From Gonapodya prolifera JEL478 (Eukaryota; Monoblepharomycota; Monoblepharidomycetes; Monoblepharidales; Gonapodyaceae), in the NCBI GenBank assembly GCA_001574975.1, contig KQ965860.1, forward strand, positions 57,848-121,847: a stretch of DNA of 64,000 nucleotides, in the 5' to 3' direction. This document shows, one piece after another, positions 1 through 12,275 of this stretch (its first letter is position 1; every line of letters starts with the position of its first letter). Both the position numbers and the translations under genes were made by a program. The notes under the pieces are model-generated. The model saw nothing but the letters and a program-made list of their open reading frames with translations, was not told the DNA's origin and did no database searches.

Positions 1-2
1 CA

Positions 3-2070
3 GGCCACCCGCAATGGTTTGCCGGTCGCAAGAGTGAACAGGCGCTGCTCGTAAAAGACGCTACGCAAACCGAGGCTGCAAAGGAAGGCACCGCGTTCAT
101 CCACGTTGAGAACACTCCCGACCTATCAATCGTTTTGGCACCGCAAAAACGCTTTGGACGTTGGTACGGGTTGTCTACGAAGTTTAACACATTCCCCGGT
201 GGCACGGAAGCTGTTGCAGGGTCACCTATGGAAGCTGATGATTTAATTCCTAATGTGAGTACCTGTTGATTTGTGAATAGCTCTCTCGTCAAGAACTAAC
301 CTATTTCGTCTTTGCTAGTGCGATACCTGAGACAAAGGGGACTTTAAGAAGCAAAGTGGGACTATTATCAATATCACTCGTGGCGATACACAGGACATTG
401 CTCGCAACAGAAATTCAGGGAACGTAAGTGACCAATACCAGCCTCCGCATCCGCGTCAAACTTACTTGAGCTCCACGTTCATATCAGACGCCAACGCCAA
501 ACGTTGAAGTGAGTTCACTTTCTGTCTTCTGTACGACTCGAAATAACACGTCCAAAACTTTGAAGGCTCAGCTTGATGGGATTGAATTTTTTTCAGAGCA
601 AAATTCCACCACCAATGACGTAATCGTGAATTGAAGCGGTACCATTTCCGTCCCATCAGTCATCCGCTGCAGTAAAATTCCACAGCCCGAGAATCTTTTA
701 AAACTCGGCAGGACGGAGACAAAAACCAGTTACTTTGAGGGAAAGGACGGGAAGATAACCTCATTTCATATCACGGACGACCAGCGGAGTATTGACATAG
801 TCGAGGTAATTTGTGTTCTATTCAATCCATCAAGATGTGCTGACGTGTGACGCTGTTGCAGGATTGGGAGCCCATCGAAACATGCAACACAGTTTCGTTT
901 AATGATTCTATGAAATTTGATACTGCATACAGGGGATGTTACGCTCTGAAGAACAAAGATGTGAGTCAAGGAACTCCATTATTGTATAGTACGTCATTTC
1001 TATTCCAACGTTCAATTCCAACAGACATCATCCAGCATCACTTTTGAGACTTACTCGCTTTACTCCTCGTCAGAAATTGTAGACGAGACCGCATCGCCCA
1101 GTTCTTTTGACAGGGTGATGACTCCCACCTCTTCGCTAGACGTGGTACAACTTGAGACCCAAATGTGTGTCAGGTGGCTGGCGCCTTGCCAGAGGTTGGG
1201 GCTTCCAACTCGATAGCTTCTGCAGATGCACGCACGTCAGCATCTACACTATTTGTCCCGGAGCATCAAAGCATGGAAGACGAGCAAAGGTCACGCAACA
1301 AACAGCTCAAGTCTCCCTCATATCGCTGTGGGGATATCCGAGAGTTTCTGTCTACGGAGCAGAAATACGTGCAGGAGTTGAAGAATATGGTGGATCTCAA
1401 CGGGGAACCACTCCTAACGATTCTCCCACCATCAGTTGTTCATGAACATCCAAACGATTATTCAACTCCACAAACTCAACTTTCTCCCCAATCTTGAGGA
1501 GGCATGCAATGACATCGAAAGCAATGAAGAAACCCTAAAGGGCCGAATTGGGCGGGTGTTTCTGCCACACCTTCACTCTTTCAAGTGCTACATTGACTAC
1601 GCAAAAGGCTACGAAGCTTCTTTGACTCTCACACACCAGTTTAGTGACCGGCGGTCACGTTGGAGAGACTGGGGAAAGCAACAATCCTTCCTTGACTTGA
1701 AAGCTGTTCAAGCTTTGGCACAAGCTGACAAAAGGCACTCACAGCTCAACTTGCAAGATTTCTTGCACCTACCAATGCAAAGACTTATGCGCTACCCAAT
1801 GCTATTGGAGAACTAATTGGCAACAACACCCTACGATCATCCCGATGAGAATGAGCTACAGGTGGCGCTTATGGAGGCACGCAAAATGTGAGTCAATTTC
1901 AGATTCAGAGCGGCAGAGTGCTTGGATGATCAAACGTATCTTTTGCCGTGATCAGTACTCTAATCGCGAATGAAAGCATGCGCGGAACAAATGAAAAAGG
2001 TCGCTCTCACGCCTGTCCGACTCCCAACATCTTTTCCCGGTGGATTATCATGACCGGACACCGAAGCTGA
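3..2070 (+). pseudogene. RhoGEF (DH-domain) gene remnant, 5' end outside window
   Basis: The most telling part is a DH (Rho guanine-nucleotide exchange) domain. STEQKYVQELK near 1350 matches the first conserved block, and LPMQRLMRYPMLLEN at 1770-1815 matches the third, signature block. Upstream, coding-like exons can be followed from the window edge: 3-254, 319-422, about 668-806, 862-960 and 1021-1160, separated by GT-AG introns. The reading is broken in several places: TGA at 328, TGA near 632, a frame change near 1160, a one-base frame change near 1437, and TAA at 1816, after which the frame continues with LATTPYDHPDENELQ. A last exon after the intron at about 1889-1956 soon reaches stops, and no PH domain is seen. 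RhoGEFs activate Rho-family GTPases. I call a decayed gene, but the neighbouring DNA2 helicase is clean, so local assembly error cannot explain everything and real decay is favoured. Confidence 0.6.
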
Positions 2071-2423
2071 GAAGAGACAATGAAAAATGCGTTCTGGTGA
2101 TCCAGAGCCGCCTCGGCTCGCGGTTGCATATCATCATAACAAGAACGAGACATGACCTTGCTGCCTGATTGGAATCGGCGAGCTGGACCCTCGGAGACTG
2201 ACGTGCCCACTGTTCTCTATGTTCGATGAAGACACCACCTGCAGAAGACAAACTCTTTCCTCTTAATTTGTCCGAGTTATGTCACTCGTAAATGTAATGC
2301 ACGATCATTCGTAAAAGAATAGCTCACGGGCAATGTCAGAATTTGTTTTACTCTAATAATGGCATTGCCTTGGTGCACGCGCAATGAAACTTTATAGGAA
2401 GGTTCCAGCTCTATCATCCCCCG
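2071..2423. other. Intergenic stretch before DNA2
   Basis: No coding region or RNA gene is recognisable here. It is the presumed promoter and leader of DNA2. No clear TATA element is seen. Confidence 0.4.
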
Positions 2424-5400
2424 ATGAAACCAAAGCCCAGCGGAGCGAGCGCCGCTGCAACAAATAAATCACGTGCTCCAGCTGGGAAGAGCGCGGGAGT
2501 CTTTGGATCAGCCCATAAGGCGGTGAGTGCTGACCTGTTCGCCGCAACCGAAACCCACTCGATTCCTCAAATACGATTTGATTCGGACTCGAATAACGCT
2601 ACATATCACGACTTTGATGAAATCAAACTGAAAGAACTCTGAAAAACCCGCATCAAGTCAGACGATCAAGGCCTTCTTTCAACCGCTGCAACCGACATCA
2701 CAGCGGGACAAAGTGAACACGGCGCCACCTTTTTCGGCGCCAAGCGGTCCACCAATTAAGCTTACGTCCCAGACTGGCATCGGGAGAGATGTCCTGGAGC
2801 CTCTCCCCAAGATGGATCACCCACCTGTTAGTGCTGAATCGGGCTCTCCGAAAGTTTCAAAAAGAGGAGCCACGTCTTTTACGCGTGCGCTGGATCGGCT
2901 TTCGAAAGGTGGGTGACGTGGTGTCGTTGACTGGAGGAAGCTGTGTCATGTTGAGCCTTTCTTTGTTCCCAGCGACAATTACAATTCCAAAATCTGCCCC
3001 CTCAACCAAACGTACGTGTTTTCGTAAACCCGGGCACCCTAAAGAAGTTTCTTACACGAGTGTCAATATTGTAGCGCCTCTGGGTCCCAGAAACTCTTTG
3101 ATTCCGAACCCTCCCTCCGCTGCTCCCAAAGAACCGATGATGGAAACTCCAATCCGTGGAGGATCTCTGCAACCCAACGTAGCGTCATTATCTCCAGAAC
3201 TCCCTCTTCCGCAACATCCTCACGCCGTTATTCGAGGAAAGCCTGCTTCGTCAATTCCAGAGGTTACGTGGCGATCAACACCTCCTCGTGAGAGACTCGC
3301 CGCGCAGGCGGCCAAGAGGGTGGAACGCAGAAACGCAAACGAGAGTGGCGATCGAGAGAAGGCGAATCGAGATCAGATTAAACAGTTGGCGTCGGGTTTA
3401 TCCGTGACTAATGTGAGTACGGTCACCGAAAAGGTTTGATGTCCGAGATTAATCCATTCTTTGTGTCTGTATCCTGAGTACAGGTTGACACCTCACCCGC
3501 TTCCATTTTTCGGGACCTTTGGTCTCGGCCGCAACCTCCATTTGGGGCGACATTAACCTCCTCAGAAAAGGAAAACACATCTCCGTCGTCCACTCGACAG
3601 TTCAAGCGCTCGGCTTCGCTGGGGGAAGCTCCCAATCCCACCGTCCAGGAAAAGCGCCGAAAGCTTCGACACTGGACCCGACAGAACAGATCAGCACCTG
3701 TTTCGTCCCAAGAAATTGCGGCGAACGCAGCAAGTCTTGCGAACATGTTGGATCGCGCAAAGGAAGCTTTTCGAAAAACGGAAAATCTTTGCACAGAAAC
3801 AGGACCCCACCTGCGACCGGATCGGAGACTGGAACGGGCGGCGACCACTAGTGCCATGTTTGATAATGCAGCTCATCAAGATAAAAGTGTGAATCCTATG
3901 CTTGGATTAACAACTACCAGAAAGACGACCGAACATGATTTACTTAGTTACCTTGTGGAGCCTCTTCCGTTGACTGTGCACATGGCAGTCTCTGGAGAGT
4001 CAGACGACTTTTCGGACCCCTTCTCGGATCCTGAGTTCGACTTTGCTTGCTCTGCCGAACTCGATAAAGTAGAGCGTCAGCTGGGCATTAGCGGAGGGAG
4101 ACGTGGTCAAGACTCCGCGGTCGACCTTTCCACCGGACACAAACAGGAAGCGCTTGGGAGAAAAGCAGAAGGTTCAACTACAAATAGGATTTTAGGGCAG
4201 TGCAGTCGATTGACAGCGGTGGAAGTGATCAGCGTTTTTGTGGATGGCATCTCTGAAAAGATTGTTTGTTGCACTGCAAAGAGTGACAACACCGAAAAAG
4301 TTGTTAGATTGAGAGATCAATGGCTAGATACCCCAATCGGACCTGGTATGTCATCAACTTCATTTCGAGCACGTTCCGACTCGCCGAGAAACATGTCAAA
4401 ATATGTACCTTCTGAATGTACAGGCGATGTTTTCCACGCCTTCGGCCTGTTTCTTCCACCCATGGGAGAGCCATACCTACCAACACTTATCCTTTCTTTT
4501 TCGTCACCTGGTCTACTTGTCGTCCACCCTGATATTCTCCTCTCTGTTACATCTGTCTCGGATGTTCAATGTCCCAGGAGGGCCGCTATTGATGCTCGGG
4601 TGCGTCGTGATCGAGATCCAGGAGCACGTGCGGCGGTAGTGGGCCGAGTTGCTCATGATGTGGCAGAGGCCATTCTTTCGACCGGAATCTTTGAAGAAGG
4701 CGCAGTGAAACAGGAGATTCAACGTTGTGTGCTGGAGAAGATTGAGGAGCTCTGGTCAGTGGATTTGAAAGAGATGGAAGCTTCTAAGGAGGTGGAAGGA
4801 AACCTTTTTGGGCTGGTTGAATGGGGGAAAAAGTTTGTTGGTGCGGCACCAAAGGTTGGTGAATGCGTTGTTCCTGATCTGCCATCAATGTGACCGGATT
4901 GCTGCGATAGCCTGACGCTGTTCCCGTACCACCAGTTCGGTCGGCGGACCGGCCGACACCCATATCTTTTTCCAAGGTGGTTGATATTGAAGAAACGGTT
5001 TGGTCACCCAATCTTGGTCTCAAGGGTCGCATAGACGCAACTGTTCAAGTTCGTCAAAGGAAGAAGCATGGCCCAGGGTTTGCCACCAAGCTTGCTCCCC
5101 TTGAAATCAAGACCGGAAGGGCCGAGCGAAAGCCAGAGCACGTTGCACAGGCCATGCTCTATGCTGCTGCTGTTGGGGAACAATACGGTATGCGGCATCG
5201 GAATATTTTCTTTTATCGTCTTAATCCCAGCAATTCTGCCAGATGTTGAAGTCGCTGCCGGGGTTCTAGTCTACACGAAGTCAGGGGAAACTATAATGGT
5301 TCCACCGGTTGAGAACGAAATTTCATCGATCATGAATCTAAGGAACCATCTTGCTGCAGCCACTGCGAGGGGCATTTTGCCACCAGTTCTTGGCAACTCC

Positions 5401-8172
5401 AGGGTGTGTGGGAGGTGCAATGTTAGGGAATCCTGTTTTGTATACCATAAGGTAAGGGGCGTTCTGGGTCTCGTGAATTTTTCCTATTTTCCGAAAGTCA
5501 TTTTGGGATGTTTTCGAAGGCTGTTGATCGTGGTGACAGTGCATCTGCCGCTGTCGGTGCCCTGTTTGATGACGTGACTGCACATTTGAACGAGGCGCAA
5601 CAGATGTTTCTTCTGAAGTGGGATAAATTGATTTCACTTGAAGAGACAGAAATGACGAAGTTCAAGAAAGAGATGTGGTGCGCGAAGAGTGAAGATAGGG
5701 AGAGGAATGGCAGGTGATTGTCGAGTTAATTCACATCACGAGGTCGTAGTAACGGGACCTTACGATGACTCGTAACGCGAAGATGCTTTGGCAAGATGCG
5801 AATCGCTTCAGTTGTCGAAGGTGGACGTATCAACGGTATAAACAAGTATCGCTACAGGCTTGTTCGCACCAATCCACCCGGGGGACGGGATCAAATGGGG
5901 AATTTTCTGAACTCGCAAATCGGAATCGGGGATCCCATTATTGTTTCAAGTGAAATTGGCCGCTTAGCGATGGGTATTGGATACGTGCTTGACCTAAAGG
6001 AGGACTCCATAACCGTGGGGCTTGATCACGCGCTCCGCGGTGCACGGCGAATGCCAGGATTTGACGAAAACGAGAATCAAGATTTTGATGGAATTGGCAG
6101 GCTCGCAGATGAAGCTCGCTTACTGCGTCCACCGGAGCAGTCTCAGAAAGGCTCAGAAGAGGTGCTGTATAGGATCGATAAAGATGAGCTCGCTGCTGGT
6201 GTTGGTACCATGCGAAACAATCTTGTGCAACTTCTTGTCAAAAGTAGCGACATTCGAAGAAGGGCGTTACTGGTTGACCTCATAGCACCAGCATTCACCG
6301 TGGATTCGCTCGCACAAAAGGTTGATCCGCAAATATTGCGATCCTTGAATCATGACCAACGAAACGCGATTGATAAAACTTTCCGAGGTAGAGTTCCGTC
6401 TCGAGTTCTGCAGCATGAAACTGAGGAATAATGCAGACCGGAATCCCAAAGCTCAGGACTACTCCTTAATACTTGGTATGCCAGGTACAGGAAAGACAAC
6501 CACAATTGCCGCTATCATTCGTGCTCTGGTAACGCAAGGGAAAAGCGTGCTCTTAACCTCCCACACCAACTCTGCCGTGGACACAATGTTGCTGAAGCTC
6601 CAGCAAGATAATGTCGATTTTTTAAGACTTGGTCAGGTGGACAAGGTACGTAGATGTCCTGTCCCCCGATATTTGGTGAAATGAAATGTGGACTCTTGTT
6701 TGCCAGATTCATCCCCGTCTTATCCAACATGTCCCGAAAATTGGAGAAACCCTACAAACAGTAGCTGATGTTGAGAAAAGCTATATGTCGGCATTGATTG
6801 TGGCAACGACCTGTTTGAACATCACACAGTAAGCCCAAAGTCTGAATTCCGATGGATGTGTATTTCCATTAATCGCGGGCCCCATCACACTTCAAGTGCA
6901 ATCTTCTCTAAGCGACGTTTTGACTACTGTATTGTGGATGAGGCCTCACAAATCACCCTGCCTGTCTGTATTGGCCCTCTGCGGTTCGCGGACAAATTCA
7001 TTTTAGTGGGGGACCATCACCAGCTTCCACCGGTGGTAAGTGTCTTCTCTTGCTGCTCTGCTCATTTATCCCCCCGCCACAACACGGCTTTCTCTAGGTT
7101 CGGTCGAAAGAGGCCAGCGAGGAGCTTAGTACAAGCCTTTTTAAAATTCTATCAGAAGCGCACCCCCATGCGATCGCTAATTTGACAACGCAGTATCGAA
7201 TGAACGCCGACATTATGCTTGTCAGCAATACGCTTGTCTACAACAACCGCCTAAAGTGCGGTTCGCCGGAGGTCGCGAAGTCGTCTATCGTGATTACGGA
7301 TCCAGAGAAACTGGATCTTCTTCATGTCCGGGATGTGGGCCCCGCATGCCGGATGCCATGCTGGCTCAGGGAACTTTTTGTGCCTGAACGGCGAGTTGTA
7401 TTTTTGGACACTGATTCCATTCCGGCACTGGAGAGTCGGCCGAACGAAGGGCCCCCCCAGAACGAGGTGGAAGCCATGGTGGTGGCACAGGCAAGTGTGT
7501 TTGTTTTTGTGCTTCTGACTGGAATGCTGACCGATCTTTACTCAGATCGCGCTTGGATTGACTGCTTCCGGTGTTTCGGAAGAGTCAATCGGAGTTATTT
7601 CACCGTACCGAGCTCAGCTGAAGCTCATAAACAATCATCTTGGTCCGAGGAGTAAGATCGAGGTTTTGACGGTTGACCGAGCCCAAGGTCGAGATAAGGA
7701 TGTTATTGTTGTGTCTCTAGTCCGTTCAAACGAGAACAAAGTGGTAAGTGACTTGTATGGTCGAGTTACGAATGGCCTTGTCACCACTTTGTCGCGGCAG
7801 GTTGGGGACCTCATCACCGATCGACGTCGATTCAACGTTGCGGTCACGAGGGCCAAGAAGAAACTAATCGTGATAGGATCCAGCAGTACGCTCGCGGCGG
7901 CTCCGCTGTTCAAAGAATTCTTGGATCTCGTTGGCGGACATGGCTGGGTGAGTCTTGTTCCTGTTTCGCTTTTCCAACTTTGCCAACTGAAGCAGGTTTG
8001 CCGGCACTCTAAGATTTATGTTCTGCCACCAAACGCACATCTTGCGCACACGATTCCAGACCCGTTTTCGCAAACTCTGATGACACAACAATACCCGCCG
8101 ACTAAGGCATCAGTGCCAGCAATACCACCCCCAGCAATACATCACCAATATCCAGTACCAGGCCGAAACTAA
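2424..8172 (+). CDS. DNA2: DNA replication ATP-dependent helicase/nuclease Dna2, 15 exons
   Basis: Dna2 trims 5' flaps during Okazaki-fragment maturation and resects broken ends in the nucleus. The order is a disordered N-terminus with SQTIKAFF (PIP-box-like, about 2659-2680), an OB/nuclease region ([13 protein letters not shown], then VVHPDILLS), the RecB-type nuclease with GLKGRID and LEIKTG (ExK motif), and Fe-S cluster cysteines in CPRRA and [11 protein letters not shown]. The SF1B helicase follows, with Walker [36 protein letters not shown] and [13 protein letters not shown]. Exons: 2424-2908, 2973-3412, 3484-4345, 4424-4854, 4911-5187, 5243-5451, 5520-5713, 5783-6387, 6452-6645, 6707-6828, 6897-7035, 7098-7490, 7546-7743, 7801-7947, 7996-8172. 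Phases are consistent throughout from 2641. One intron (7491-7545) is GC-AG. Anomaly: the first 72 codons (from ATG 2424) end in TGA at 2640 and are one base out of frame with the rest, so the start is uncertain. Confidence 0.93.
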
Positions 8173-8427
8173 CTTGTTGCCTCTCACCAAGTCAACGTCG
8201 GCAGTCCGCTCCGTTGATGTACCTTACCGTTTGCCTGGACGCCGCTAGCACGTTTTGCATCTCAATACAGTGATTTAGCACGATATCTTGATAACGAACG
8301 TCTTGATATTCTGAGTGAATATACCATCCCCGCGCGATATGTTCATTGTTGTTGGAAACTGGGAACTGCTTTTGGTAGTCCGAATGTGGCTCGATACATT
8401 ATTACGTGGGTCCAAGAAAGGTGAGTA

Positions 8428-10339
8428 TTACATAAACTGCACGCCCAGCCCAAGTTGCCATCCCGCTCTCGTATCATCCCCTCGTCGCATCGCAAGCGGT
8501 AAGCAGTAGTTGAGTTCCAACCGAGCAATACTGAAGCGTACGACGATACCCGCGCCAGCGGAGGCGGACGGGTTGGAGACGAGGTCGAGGAGGGCGGGGG
8601 CGGTAGGACCTGGAAGATTTCGACGAGTGTTTTTGAGACGCGGAACAAAGAGGGCCAGGGATGTCGCATACCATTTTTCAGAATCCCCAGTCCGCCGACG
8701 TTCGCAAATAGGTGGCCCTTGATCGGACCTTCACCCAGCCATGGTACGGGAGTGAAGAGAGATACTCCTGCGGCCCAGAACACATCGCCGCCAAGGGCAT
8801 CCTCTGCGGGGGCGGCAGTTCGACGGTAAGTGGGGGAATAGTGCGCCACTTCGAGTAAGCTGTTGCATACCACCATCTTTTGGTCCGATTCCGTGATGCC
8901 TGAACCCCCGCACTGTGGTAGGTCCACCCAGGAACCACCTGTCATTGACGCGGGTCGAGTACCCTGCAAGGGGCACGAGCAACCCCGCTCTCAATCCCGC
9001 CTGCACGCTGAACCCATGCCCGAGCTTCCGACCCAGTGAGAGCTCTCCGTCGACTTTCGCTGCCGCGACGTCGCCGCCGAAACTCGGGTGTGCGACCTCC
9101 ACGGTGACGCGCGCGGCGTGTCCGGATGTGGGGAGCACCGGGTCGTCCCGGATGTCTTGCGAGAGGGTGGCGTGGAGGGCTGATTTGAGGGTGTGGCCGG
9201 CGGAAGAGCGGATGCTGTACGGGAGGTGAAGGAGGGGTCAGAGCGAAACACGGCGCCGTAGAACTCGCGCTACTCACGACATAGAGGCATTACTGGAGAG
9301 GTTATGGACGTGTCGCCATTGCGAAGAGTAGCCGACTTCGGCGGTGCCCACGGGGAAGAGTGTCTGGCAAGGTGGAAGATACCGGCCAAAGTGAGGCAGG
9401 CGGCCGTGCGACTCGAGGGGAGAGCACAATACCTTGTACTTGGCTGTCAGACCGGTCTCGGTTTCGACAAAGGACGAGTATCGCAGCTGGCTCTTGTCCG
9501 ATTTGCCCACCCCGACTTCTACGACGTGGTCCGGGTTCGCCCACAGGGGCTTGGCGGCGACGATGGTAAACGCCGTCGAGGCGCTGTTTGCGAAAGACGC
9601 GTCGCGGGCCGAGGTTGCGGATGAAAGCGCCGCGTCAGTCTCCATTCCGTACACAGCCGACCCATGAATGGTCTCGGCGCCGCCAAAGACGTTTCGAACG
9701 TTGACGGAGGTTGTCTAGTGACAGTTGCAAAAGATTTGATTCTCTTAGGCCCAGGCCAAAGAGAAATGGATCCGCAAATGGCAGGGACAGAGTGCGGTCC
9801 ACCCACCAAAGAGCCCTCCGAGGGCACGACACCCACCAAGCTCCCGTCCGAGGTTCCGATTTCCGTTCCTGTTTTGATAAAGAGCCGAGGTCGCTCCTTG
9901 ACCCTCAGTACAACGTCCACGGCGTCGCCACCGGTCGGTGAAGCGTCCAATCCAATGTCGACCTCCGAGAAGATGCCCAGGCGGGCCAGCCGGTCGTGTA
10001 CGGTTTGGGACGCCGAAAGCACGCCTCCGAGGGTTTTCGAGGCGTAGAAGGGGCCGAACGCGCTCGAGAATACCCATGGTTTCGTATGGACTTGGCCGGA
10101 CACTCGAACAGACTCGACCGAGAATGGGCGCGGGCGGGATTCCAGAATCTGGTATTTTTCATTATATGTGTCGTCAGTTGCGCGTTGATGTAGCAGGGGT
10201 GGCCGGATTGGCGTTGAATGGCAGGTTACGTTGACTCATAGTTTCAGGTGAAATCTCCGTCATTTGTTCGCGCACGCACCGAATTCGTAATCTCCCGATT
10301 GATGTCCTCGGCCGACGGATGCGAGTCCTTGTCCCCCAT
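8428..10339 (-). CDS. SAM50: Sam50/Tob55, beta-barrel assembly core of the mitochondrial outer membrane
   Basis: Omp85-family protein that folds beta-barrel proteins into the mitochondrial outer membrane. Exons on the minus strand are 10339-10280, 10148-9837 (or 9807), 9714-9433, 9363-9278, 9214-8874, 8803-8672 and 8609-8428, totalling 1395 nt (464 aa). The N-terminal POTRA region contains VRVSGQVHTKPWVF and VHDRLARLGIFSEVDIGLDA. The barrel begins at RNVFGGAET and includes AGHTLKSALHATLSQDIRD, the loop motif FLGGPTTVRGFRHHGIGPK, DALGGDVFWAAGVSLFTPVP and the closing strand RLELNYCLPLA, ending GVQFM. Start ATG 10339 gives MGDKDSHPSAEDINREITNS before the first intron. Tandem in-phase donor sites 30 nt apart end exon 2. 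Length and motifs are typical of fungal Sam50. Confidence 0.93.
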
Positions 10340-12275
10340 CGTGACACGTGGGTGAGGGGGAAAGTGAAGGTGGGAGCGACAGCACTCAATGTTCAATGTG
10401 TGGGTATCAGTCAGTCAAGTGAAGTTGACATCTTCATTCCTTGTGCAACGTCCTAAGCCTGGCGCTGACCTCCCCCCCCACGACGGAACATTACCAGGCG
10501 GAGGACCGCTGAACATCAATGACTGTCCTCAACAGATACTGACTCGCAGGTGGGATCGCTCCTCGTGGTGTCGATCGGGACAGGGGCGACTAGGACGTGA
10601 CGTCGCACGAAAACAGAACCGCCCGAAGGTTCCGATTTGATCGGCGCTTATTGCTATCGCTGGACTTTTCTTTTGCTCTCGTTTTCTGGGTTGAAGCTCC
10701 CCCCGAGGATCCGAGAGCGCTGAACGATCCCGTCATGCAAACAATGCAGCGCTTTTCAACCATACCACTCACATATCTCCAGCCTGCCTGTAAATCTAAG
10801 GTGGACACCTTGATTCTGCGTCACGCCCCTTCATATTCTTGCTCACAACATGAGCATAATCTCCTTCTTCGTGCATGGTTCAGAATGTTTGTGGAAGTAT
10901 GAATCACGCAAGAGATCAGTGATACCGTTTGAGTCCCGACTCGTCAGGACGTTATGCAACTCCTTCTCACATCATGCCCTGCATCCCTCCTCACTCCGAC
11001 CCGGCGACCTCCTCCGTTTCGCCAAGATACACACTTCGCATCTCGTACCTGATAAACTTTGCTTCAACTTTGGCGTCTCAAAACCTGCTACACCCTTCAG
11101 TGTTGTGTGGAGGGGGAAGATGAGGATGTTTGAAGAGAGGAGCTCAAAATGACGACAGTTCGAGCGGATAGATTGCGAAACGTTTATGTAGTTGTATTCA
11201 GTGAAGGTGGATACCCATTAGAAACATCTCCCTATGAACCTTTTCATAACGACACCAGATCTCTTCATCGCAACTCATCCTACCTCCGCTTAAACACCTC
11301 ACCCCAACATACGCTCAGACTCCAGGGACTCAGTCGCACAGAAGGCACAAGCAGAGGGTTGCGCGGGCTACATTACGAGCAGGCAGCGCGTCATGGTGGG
11401 CCCCGGGAGGAACCAGGAGGTGGTGTCGGCCCGCACAACCCTCCCCTGGAGACGCGCCGTTGCAACGACTAGCTATGTTACATTGAGACCGACTACCGTC
11501 TGCGGGTAGCGATGAAGAGTGGGAGGAGTGTGAGAGGGCGAGCAACCAAAGACGGGAACTCGAGTGATACTTATACCCAGGTCCCACCCACGCACCGTCG
11601 CTCCAAAGCGTTATTCTGCAAGGTTACACGAACGCCCCTCCCCCGCATGGCGTACATAGCGCAAATGAGCAATTTCACCTGTCCCCCGGCCGGACCGTTC
11701 GATTGATGCTGCATTTTGTCTTATTTCTCTTGTTCTCGAAGCCTAGAAAAAGTTGGCCAAGCCCGTCAAGAACCACATGACCCCAACTCACCCTCGCTCG
11801 ACGATGGGAAGGCGCGATTTGTCGTCCGAAACATTTTGTCCATGCACCCATGTCGAACAGGAACATCCGGCCAGCGCACGCAGTGCCTGATGACTACCTC
11901 TTTGGAAACACCTTGTCAGATGACAAGCTCTGCGTCCCAGCCGACTCAAGAACAGTCAGCGACGCTGTCTCCTCTGCTGACTCCTCTCCCCGGTCGCCAT
12001 GGAGGAGAAAAGATGGTGTTCGGTCCAGTGGGTGGAATGCGAATCAATTCTGTGTTGGACGGCCGTTGCGCTTCCCTTCTTTTCGCCTCTTTTTGAAAAC
12101 ATATCTGAAAGCGCAAATCAAAAGCAAGAGGTATATTATTCTGGTATGCTGTACAGGAAATCTACGACATAAAAGGCATTATCACAAAGTGGTGCGGTTC
12201 ATACATAAACCATTTCAGATGTTTGCAGTGTGTTGTAGCGCATTCTCGGAGACCCCTCATTTGAAAGCCAATTGT
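10340..12275. other. Gene-poor stretch between SAM50 and cyclin
   Basis: Only short open frames without family motifs or convincing intron pairs are present on either strand. The longest plus-strand frame (about 11850-12389) has a hydrophobic end that lies over the antisense of the cyclin tail and is not believable as a gene. I see no RNA gene. The stretch should contain the SAM50 promoter (left end) and cyclin 3' sequences (right end). Confidence 0.35.

Noticed and set aside
1-2070. Alternative genetic code with TGA as Trp, suggested by two in-frame TGAs
   Set aside because: Other genes here, such as endoglycoceramidase, LCB2 and RPL10, use TGA as the normal stop, and TAA is also among the breaks.
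4880-4915. Apparent frameshift and TAG stop in the DNA2 nuclease domain
   Set aside because: A 56-nt intron (4855-4910, GTTGGT...GATAG) removes both and joins FVGAAPK to PDAVPVPP in phase.
9302-10103. Several long plus- and minus-strand frames in the SAM50 region
   Set aside because: GC-rich coding sequence leaves open shadow frames; only the spliced minus-strand frame has family motifs.
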